Source: Chthoniobacterales bacterium
GTDB taxonomy: Bacteria; Verrucomicrobiota; Verrucomicrobiia; Chthoniobacterales; UBA10450
Length of the DNA: 6,797 nucleotides
NCBI GenBank assembly: GCA_013695905.1
Contig: JACCZQ010000523.1
Location: 1 to 6,797 of the forward strand
Direction of reading: 5' to 3'
Shown here: piece after piece, positions 1-4,593 of the stretch
Layout of the letters: each line of letters opens with the position of its first letter
How positions within the stretch are numbered: the first letter of the stretch is position 1
Position numbers and translations under genes: made by a program
The notes under the pieces: generated by a model
Told to the model about the DNA's origin: nothing
What the model saw: the letters and a program-made list of their open reading frames with translations, nothing else
Databases searched by the model: none

Positions 1-2
1 AC

Positions 3-1019
3 ATCCCGGAAGGCATAGGGGTCATCATCCGCACCGTCGGCGAGGGGCAGCGGGCCCGTTACTTTGTGCGCGATCTGGCGTTCCTGCTCGAGCAGTGGCA
101 GCGGGTGGAGCAAGCCATCAAGGAAGACAAGGCGCCCTGCCGCGTCTTCGAGGAGCCGGATCTGGTGGAACGGACTGTGCGCGATTTTCTCACGGACGAA
201 ATCGATGAGGTGGTCTGCGACGACCGCGCCGCCATCGACCGGATGAACGGCCTCGTGGGCCAGATCTCCCGCCGTGCCCGAAATCGCATCCAGTTCTACG
301 ATGGCACCGCACCGATCTTCGAAACGTTCGGCGTGCAGAAGCAGATCGACGATGCCTTTCATCGCCAGGTCTGGCTGAAGTGCGGCGGCTACATCGTCAT
401 CGACGAGACGGAGGCGCTCGTCGCCATCGACGTGAACACCGGTCGCAACAAAGGCGGCCGTGACGTGGAGAAGACGATCCTCCAAACGAACCTCGAAGCC
501 GCGGACGAGATCGCGCGCCAATTGCGGCTGCGGAATGTTGGCGGCCTCATCATTGGCGATTTCATCGACATGAAAAGCCGACGCGATCAGCAGGCGATTT
601 ACAGTCTGATGAAAGAGCGGCTCCGGCGCGACAAAGCCAAGACGCACGTGCTGCCACTTTCCGCGCTCGGGTTGATGGAAATGACGCGGCAACGCGCCCA
701 GGAAAGTCTCAGCGATTCCATCTACGAGAATTGTCCCTACTGCCAGGGCCGCGGCGTGGTGAAAACGTCCATGACTACCAGCGTGGAGCTGCACCGGATG
801 CTCAATACCGTGATGCGGAAATACCAGGACAGCATCCACGACATCCGCGTCATCCTCAATCCCGACGTGCTGAAGCGTCTCAAGGAAGAGGACGAAGAAC
901 TGCTCGTCGAGCTGGAGCGGCGTTACGCCGGCCGGCTAATGTTCCGCGCCGACGCGGGCTATCATCACGAGAAGTTCACGGTCACCGACGCGAACACCGG
1001 TGCGGAATTGAAGCCGTAG
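3..1019 (+). CDS. rng: Ribonuclease E/G family endoribonuclease (5'-truncated by window edge)
   Basis: This is a single-strand-specific endoribonuclease of the RNase E/G family, which in bacteria processes rRNA precursors and starts mRNA decay. The frame is already open at base 3 and the first codons read as family sequence (GVIIRTVGEG), so the real start and the S1 RNA-binding domain lie upstream; the GTG at 66 is not the start. The DNase I-like catalytic core is visible: YIVIDETEALVAIDVNTGR, with the first metal-binding Asp at 429-431, then NLEAADEIARQLRLRN, then GDFIDM with the second Asp at 558-560. The zinc-link motif CPYCQGRG follows (first Cys at 732-734), the element that joins subunits in RNase E. 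About 338 residues are seen and the protein ends soon after the small domain. There is no long disordered degradosome scaffold, so it resembles RNase G or a short RNase E. The family is very clear; rng versus rne is less so. Confidence 0.95.
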   Translation: MPEGIGVIIRTVGEGQRARYFVRDLAFLLEQWQRVEQAIKEDKAPCRVFEEPDLVERTVRDFLTDEIDEVVCDDRAAIDRMNGLVGQISRRARNRIQFYDGTAPIFETFGVQKQIDDAFHRQVWLKCGGYIVIDETEALVAIDVNTGRNKGGRDVEKTILQTNLEAADEIARQLRLRNVGGLIIGDFIDMKSRRDQQAIYSLMKERLRRDKAKTHVLPLSALGLMEMTRQRAQESLSDSIYENCPYCQGRGVVKTSMTTSVELHRMLNTVMRKYQDSIHDIRVILNPDVLKRLKEEDEELLVELERRYAGRLMFRADAGYHHEKFTVTDANTGAELKP

Positions 1020-1049
1020 CCCGAGCGACAGTGCCGCAGCAGGGTAGTC

Positions 1050-1130
1050 ATTTCGTTCAAATTTTTTTTGAAAAATCGTTAGCAAAGGGTGTGGTTTGTG
1101 GCACAATCGGCCCCATTGGGGAATACGTTT
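1050..1130 (+). promoter_or_regulatory. Candidate promoter of the outer-membrane protein gene
   Basis: This AT-rich patch in otherwise GC-rich DNA precedes the barrel gene. A sigma70-like pair is visible: TTAGCA at 1079-1084 and CACAAT at 1102-1107 with 17 bp between, each matching four of six consensus bases. Just upstream lies TTCAAA, five T, TTTGAA (1056-1072), an AT palindrome that could act as an UP element or bend. A perfect short inverted repeat, TTGTG-G-CACAA (1096-1106), overlaps the -10 box and could be an operator. If correct, the mRNA would have a leader of roughly 100 nt. This is pattern matching only; phylum-specific promoter rules are unknown to me. Confidence 0.33.
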
Positions 1131-1210
1131 AACGAGTAATTCGCCAAGATGCTGCCGGCGCATGAACAGACAGGGAGCCGGAACTTAACCAAACAAACAG
1201 GAGCAACACT

Positions 1211-1903
1211 ATGAAGAAATTAACCTTAACCTTGTGCGCAGTGACCGCGTTCGCGTCGGCAGCTTTTGCCGGCACGTCGACCTACTCCGGCAAGGAGATG
1301 AAGCAAGCAGCAGTCGAACAGGCCCCATGCCCAGAGTGGTATGCGGATAACGAATGGAACATCGGCATTTCGGGCATCTATGCCCCGACGGCGAACGAGT
1401 ATCGCGAAGACACCTACCTCGGCGTGGACCACGCATGGGGCGGCGCGATTGACGTAAAATACTTTTTCCGCCGCTACTTCGGCATCGGTATCCAGGCGTT
1501 CGGATTGGCGGTCAACCGCGGCGATAACGGCCGGTTCGACTTCAGCAATGACATCTTCTTCGGCGACGATAATGAAAGCGACTTCATCGGCGGCGGGCTT
1601 GTGAACTTCACGTTCCGTTACCCGATCCCATGCTCGCGCTTTGCGCCTTACGCCTGGGTTGGTACCGGCCTGATCTTCGGCGGCGACGACAACACCTTCA
1701 ACTTCGACGATGACGACGATATCGATGACTTCTTCAGACGCGGCAACACGGATGACGCTCGTCTGATGGCTCAATACGGTGTCGGATTCGAGACGCGCTT
1801 CACCCCGCGTATCGGCTGGACCAACGACGTCAGCTACAACCACCTCGAAGGTGGTCACAACGACTTCTTCCAGGTTCGCACCGGACTGAACTTCGCGTTC
1901 TAA
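1211..1903 (+). CDS. Secreted outer-membrane beta-barrel protein
   Basis: This is a 230-residue predicted outer-membrane beta-barrel of unknown specific function. It starts with a signal peptide: MKK, a hydrophobic stretch, then AFA with likely cleavage after residue 20. The mature part alternates short amphipathic strands rich in aromatics and glycine (WNIGISGIYAPT, AIDVKYFFRRYFGIGIQAFGLAV, GGGLVNFTFRYPI, FAPYAWVGTGLIFGG, AQYGVGFETRFTPRIGWTNDVSY, FFQVRTGLNFAF). It ends in Phe, the usual C-terminal signal for BAM-dependent insertion. Length and strand count suit a small 8-strand, OmpA/OmpX-like barrel. Residues 166-173 form an Asp-rich block (DDDDD-I-DD) that would sit in a surface loop. Cys40 and Cys141 are the only mature cysteines and could pair. 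The ATG has a good Shine-Dalgarno, AGGAG at 1199-1203, seven bases upstream. A strong terminator follows, so it is probably transcribed alone. The fold is well supported; a role in structure, porin activity or adhesion cannot be told from sequence. Confidence 0.88.
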   Translation: MKKLTLTLCAVTAFASAAFAGTSTYSGKEMKQAAVEQAPCPEWYADNEWNIGISGIYAPTANEYREDTYLGVDHAWGGAIDVKYFFRRYFGIGIQAFGLAVNRGDNGRFDFSNDIFFGDDNESDFIGGGLVNFTFRYPIPCSRFAPYAWVGTGLIFGGDDNTFNFDDDDDIDDFFRRGNTDDARLMAQYGVGFETRFTPRIGWTNDVSYNHLEGGHNDFFQVRTGLNFAF

Positions 1904-1924
1904 AAAACGCTTAGCTAAACTTAC

Positions 1925-1967
1925 AAAAGCGCCGGGAACACTGTATGTGTTCCCGGCGTTTTTTTTT
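1925..1967 (+). terminator. Intrinsic terminator, probably bidirectional
   Basis: A perfect 12-bp GC-rich stem (1930-1941 with 1947-1958) encloses a 5-nt loop TGTAT and is followed by nine T (1959-1967). It lies 26 bp after the barrel-protein stop, a textbook rho-independent terminator for that gene. On the other strand the same hairpin is followed by four T (the AAAA at 1925-1928), and it lies 34 bp past the stop of the convergent deiodinase-like gene, so it can serve both, more weakly for the latter. Confidence 0.95.
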
Positions 1968-1992
1968 CCCCCGGTGAGTCGCGGCCAGCGTC

Positions 1993-2706
1993 CTACTGCC
2001 TCGGCCGCGCTGCTACGGCGCGATCGAGCTGAGCAGCTGGAAGAAATGAGCTGATCTCCACCAGTTGCTTGCGTTGGATGTCCGGCACTGTCGCGCCCTC
2101 GGCGGGGTGGCCGACGACCAGGAGCAGGAACGGCTTCTCATGCGAGGGGCGGCCGAGCAGCGAGTTCAGAACTGCCATCGGACTCGGCGTATGGGTTAAC
2201 GTCGCCAACCCGGCGTGGTGCAGCGCTGCGATGAGGAAGCCGGTCGCGAGGCCAACGGACTCGGTGGCGTAGTAATGTTTCATGCGAGTGCCATCGACGT
2301 TCTGCCGAAACGGCTGCGAGAAAACTGCGATGAGCCACGGTGCCACCTCGAGGAATGGCTTGCGAGCGTCTGTGCCTAACGAGGCGAGCGCCTCCAGCCA
2401 CTCGCGCGGCGCGCGGCGCGTGTAGAACTCCTCTTCCTCCTGTTCCGCGGCGGTGCGAATCTGCTGCTTCAGCGCCGGATCGCTCACGGCGACGAAGTGC
2501 CACGGCTGCATATTCGCGCCGCTCGGTGCGCTGCCGGCGGCGCGGAGGCATTCCTCGATGATTTCTCGTGGGACGGGGCGATCTGCAAACTCGCGCACGG
2601 TGCGGCGCTGCTGAATTTCTATTCGGAAACTTGCGGCACATTGCAGGATTTCGTCATCGGAGCGGAGTTCCCGTGGCGGCAGCGGCACGAATCGTGGAGG
2701 GCTCAT
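1993..2706 (-). CDS. Iodotyrosine deiodinase-type FMN nitroreductase-fold protein
   Basis: This is a 237-residue FMN enzyme of the nitroreductase superfamily that closely follows the iodotyrosine deiodinase (IYD) branch, which reductively removes halogen from halotyrosines. FMN-binding RRTVR is at 34-38, [10 protein letters not shown] at 60-69, the ATESVG stretch near 147-152, THTP at 171-174, and GRPSHEKPF plus ATVPDIQRK near the end. The IYD substrate-lid residues are present with the human spacing: Glu91, Tyr95 and Lys116 (human E157, Y161, K182 from memory), as is Thr173 (human T239, near flavin N5). With this start the numbers agree with those I recall for the bacterial Haliscomenobacter enzyme. 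ATG at 2706 is chosen because AGGA stands eight bases upstream; an in-frame ATG at 2766 would add 20 non-family residues and overlap thiH. No signal peptide or membrane anchor is seen, unlike mammalian IYD, so it is cytosolic. It diverges from thiH. A general nitro- or enone-reductase role is the alternative. Confidence 0.9.
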   Translation of the reverse strand: MSPPRFVPLPPRELRSDDEILQCAASFRIEIQQRRTVREFADRPVPREIIEECLRAAGSAPSGANMQPWHFVAVSDPALKQQIRTAAEQEEEEFYTRRAPREWLEALASLGTDARKPFLEVAPWLIAVFSQPFRQNVDGTRMKHYYATESVGLATGFLIAALHHAGLATLTHTPSPMAVLNSLLGRPSHEKPFLLLVVGHPAEGATVPDIQRKQLVEISSFLPAAQLDRAVAARPRQ

Positions 2707-2759
2707 GCCGCCAATCCTACCATTGCGCGCGCGCGACGGAGCAGCGAACTTTCGCGACG
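2707..2759. promoter_or_regulatory. 53-bp divergent control region between deiodinase-like gene and thiH
   Basis: Both flanking genes must start from, or upstream of, this short gap. It holds the AGGA ribosome site of the leftward gene (in 2707-2724) and an 11-base alternating GC run (2725-2735). There is no clear -10/-35 box in either direction. For thiH the only Shine-Dalgarno-like string is GGAG at 2738-2741, 18 nt from its ATG, which is too far to be convincing. No THI-box/TPP riboswitch is present, nor is there room for one. Confidence 0.4.
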
Positions 2760-3884
2760 ATGTCATTCGCGCCGGTGCTCGATAGTTTGCCGCTTGAAAA
2801 ATCGCGTGTCGTGCGCGAGTTCGAGCGCCTCATCGCGCCGAAATCCGACGCCGAATTCGAGGCGCTGGCGCAGCAATCCCGCGCCCTCACGCGACAGAAT
2901 TTTGGCCGCACCATGCGGCTCTTTGCGCCGCTCTATCTGTCTAACGAGTGCATCAACAACTGCCGCTACTGCGGATTCTCGCGCGATAATCCGATCCTCC
3001 GGGTCACGCTCGATCTCGAGCAGGTGGTGAAGGAGGCGCGACATCTCGCGGCGGAAGGTTTCCGGCAGGTGCTGCTCGTGGCGGGGGAGCACCCGAAGTT
3101 TGTCAGCGGCAGCTATCTCTCCGAATGCGTGCGCGCGCTCGCGGCGGATTTCTCCTCGATCGCGATCGAGGTGGGGCCCATGGAGACCGCTGAATACCAG
3201 CCGGTCGTCGAGGCTGGTGCGGAAGCGCTTGTCGTTTATCAGGAGACTTACAATCGCCGCATCTACTCGGAGATGCACACCTCTGGACCGAAGCGCGATT
3301 TCAACTGGCGGCTCGATTGCGCGGAACGGGGTTACGATGCGGGGTTCCGCCGCCTCGGGATCGGCGCGCTGTTTGGGCTCGCCCCGTGGCACGAAGAAGC
3401 AGTCGCTCTTGCGGCGCACGTGGATTACCTGCTGCGGCGTTGCTGGCAGGCGCAAATCAGCGTTAGCCTGCCGCGTTTGCGACCTGCGGCAGGTGGATTC
3501 AAGCCCGCGTTTACGATGAGCGATCGCGAACTCGCGCAGCTGATCTGCGCCTTGCGGATCTGTTTCCCGCAACTCGGCATTGTCCTGAGCACCCGCGAAC
3601 GCGCCGCGCTGCGCGACGCGCTGGTGCCGCTCGGCATCACCATGATGAGCGCCGGCAGTCACACTGAACCCGGCGGCTACACCCGCCAGGGCACAGAGAA
3701 TCTCCATCTGACCGTCCGTGGCCGCATCGTCGCTCCGGAATACGACTCTGGCGCCGACCAGCTCGCCACCGGCCAATTCGAAATCAGCGACGACCGTTCC
3801 CCTGCGGAAATCGCGGAGGTGCTGCGCCGCCGCGGGATTGAGCCGGTTTGGAAAGATTGGGACCAGGCGCTGCTCGCCTCATGA
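2760..3884 (+). CDS. thiH: 2-iminoacetate synthase (tyrosine lyase) ThiH
   Basis: This radical SAM enzyme cleaves L-tyrosine to dehydroglycine (2-iminoacetate) and p-cresol, giving the C2-N unit of the thiamin thiazole ring. It is 374 residues long, close to the E. coli protein (377). The 4Fe-4S cluster motif is [10 protein letters not shown] with Cys64, Cys68 and Cys71, directly after FAPLYLSNE. Family stretches follow: [70 protein letters not shown], a [11 protein letters not shown] region and the closing [13 protein letters not shown] 2760 is chosen because the frame continues upstream without a start codon or family sequence nearby, but its ribosome site is weak, so it may be leaderless or poorly translated. 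Its stop overlaps the thiS start. Having thiH rather than thiO points to the oxygen-sensitive route to the thiazole precursor. Confidence 0.97.
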   Translation: MSFAPVLDSLPLEKSRVVREFERLIAPKSDAEFEALAQQSRALTRQNFGRTMRLFAPLYLSNECINNCRYCGFSRDNPILRVTLDLEQVVKEARHLAAEGFRQVLLVAGEHPKFVSGSYLSECVRALAADFSSIAIEVGPMETAEYQPVVEAGAEALVVYQETYNRRIYSEMHTSGPKRDFNWRLDCAERGYDAGFRRLGIGALFGLAPWHEEAVALAAHVDYLLRRCWQAQISVSLPRLRPAAGGFKPAFTMSDRELAQLICALRICFPQLGIVLSTRERAALRDALVPLGITMMSAGSHTEPGGYTRQGTENLHLTVRGRIVAPEYDSGADQLATGQFEISDDRSPAEIAEVLRRRGIEPVWKDWDQALLAS

Positions 3885-4081
3885 AGGTCTGGTTAAACGG
3901 CGAGCAAGCCGACACCCGCGGCGCGCGTACCGTCGCCGAACTGGCGGAGAAGCTCGGCCTCCCGCCGAACAGCATCCTCATCGAGCACAACGGCCTCGCG
4001 TTGCATCAGCGCGAGTGGCCCACCCGCGAGATCGCCGAAAACGATCGCCTCGAATTCGTTCGCGTCGTAGCCGGCGGCTAA
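3881..4081 (+). CDS. thiS: Sulfur carrier protein ThiS
   Basis: This 66-residue ubiquitin-fold protein carries sulfur as a C-terminal thiocarboxylate to thiazole synthase ThiG. Diagnostic features are the length, the NG turn near the N-terminus (MKVWLNGE), the TVAELAEKLGL helix, the IEHNGLAL strand, the acidic ENDRLEF turn and the exposed C-terminal Gly-Gly where ThiF-type enzymes adenylate the protein. Its ATG overlaps the thiH stop as ATGA, the usual sign of translational coupling, and no separate strong Shine-Dalgarno is seen. The expected next gene, thiG, is absent; repeats begin three bases after the stop. MoaD is the other short GG-ending family, but the thiH linkage and sequence favour ThiS. 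Confidence 0.95.
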   Translation: MKVWLNGEQADTRGARTVAELAEKLGLPPNSILIEHNGLALHQREWPTREIAENDRLEFVRVVAGG

Positions 4082-4083
4082 GC

Positions 4084-4119
4084 TCCTTGGGAGTGCGGTG
4101 CGTCCTCGCACCGCTTTCC
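4084..4119 (+). repeat. Outer REP-like palindromic repeat, left copy
   Basis: This 36-bp unit matches the reverse complement of 4512-4547 with a single mismatch (4089 against 4542). Its core is a perfect hairpin: 8-bp stem GCGGTGCG/CGCACCGC (4095-4102 with 4107-4114) and a 4-nt loop TCCT, followed by TTTCC. It begins three bases after the thiS stop, so it would form at the end of the thiHS mRNA. Confidence 0.9.
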
Positions 4120-4270
4120 ACACGCGCGGCCGTGGCCGGTATGCCTGCGGACCACGAAAGGCGCGCTGGAGGGCGACGCGGCGCCCGCTCGCGAACGCTT
4201 TCGGAGTCGTCGCCAGGTTTCAGCGGCGGATTGCCGACATCAATCGTGATGATCGTCATTAGACGCCGCT

Positions 4271-4306
4271 GCGTTGCAGGCCGCGTCTCCCGACGCGGCG
4301 GGGCGT
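4271..4306 (+). repeat. Inner REP-like palindromic repeat, left copy
   Basis: Bases 4278-4302 (25 bp) are identical to the reverse complement of 4384-4408. Similarity continues on both sides (GCGTTGC at 4271-4277; GCGT after a 1-base indel). The core is a 7-bp stem CCGCGTC/GACGCGG (4281-4287 with 4292-4298) around loop TCCC. The sequence differs from the outer repeat, but the stem-plus-4-nt-loop design is the same. Confidence 0.88.
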
Positions 4307-4379
4307 CCGCTTCGTGTAGGTGTGTTGCTCCGCTAAAAAAACGTCCCTGAACCGGGCGCCGTCCGCGTGTGCCACCTCA

Positions 4380-4421
4380 AACGCCCGCCGCGTCGGGAGA
4401 CGCGGCCTACAACCGCAACGC
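4380..4421 (-). repeat. Inner REP-like palindromic repeat, right (inverted) copy
   Basis: This is the inverted partner of 4271-4306, with the same 7-bp hairpin (4388-4394 with 4399-4405). On the plus strand its loop is GGGA. Relative to the left copy it carries six extra bases (GGTTGT on the minus strand) between GCGTTGC and the AGGCCGCGTC core, and lacks one G on the other side, so the copies have diverged by small indels while the palindrome stayed perfect. Confidence 0.88.
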
Positions 4422-4511
4422 CAGCGCATCACGCAAATGCAGGTCGACCGCCTCGGGTGCCACCAGAGCGCCACCGTCCCTATGCCGTCGCCTTGCCCCA
4501 GCACCGCGTGA

Positions 4512-4547
4512 GGAAAGCGGTGCGAGGACGCACCGCACTCCTAAGGA
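4512..4547 (-). repeat. Outer REP-like palindromic repeat, right (inverted) copy
   Basis: This is the inverted partner of 4084-4119 (35 of 36 positions equal). It lies 46 bp downstream of the nfeD-type gene's stop and is read in the same sense by that transcript as the left copy is by thiHS: hairpin, then CTTTCC. The two outer copies therefore look like matched 3'-end elements for two convergent genes. Confidence 0.9.
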
Positions 4548-4593
4548 CAAACCAGCATCACCACGCCTCAATCGAATGCGAACAGCCGAACTG

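Larger units (their letters stand above)
4082..4593. other. 512-bp gene-free convergent region filled with nested inverted repeats
   Basis: No credible gene is seen between thiS and the convergent nfeD-type gene. Open frames here read through the repeats (two of them give the same ESGARTHRTPK string from the two outer copies) and are Arg/Pro-rich, as GC-rich noncoding DNA tends to be. The order is outer repeat (4084-4119), spacer, inner repeat (4271-4306), spacer with an A-run at 4336-4342, inverted inner repeat (4380-4421), spacer, inverted outer repeat (4512-4547). The left spacer also has a small GGGCG/CGCCC hairpin (4171-4186). No transposase, integrase or clear target-site duplication is present. 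A REP/BIME-like composite is the best description. Confidence 0.75.

Noticed and set aside
1099..1113. TGGCAC at 1099-1104 resembles the -24 box of a sigma54 promoter.
   Set aside because: At the required spacing the -12 element reads GCCC instead of TTGC, lacking the essential GC pair, so it is not supported.
1226..1858. 210-residue minus-strand open frame opposite the barrel gene.
   Set aside because: It is a Val/Glu/Ala-rich shadow without motifs; the plus-strand gene has a signal peptide, ribosome site and terminator.
2763..3776. 337-residue minus-strand open frame opposite thiH.
   Set aside because: It is an Arg/Ala-rich antisense shadow; the plus strand carries an unmistakable radical SAM ThiH.
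4343..4375. CCTGAACCGGG resembles the 3' part of a THI-box (TPP riboswitch) near thiS.
   Set aside because: The matching 5' CTGAGA-type element is missing, the rest does not follow the consensus, and the site lies downstream of thiHS with no gene after it on that strand.
4084..4547. Outer inverted repeats read as terminal inverted repeats of an insertion sequence or MITE.
   Set aside because: No transposase is present, there is no clear target-site duplication (flanks differ), and each end is itself a palindrome, which fits REP/BIME better than TIR-type elements.
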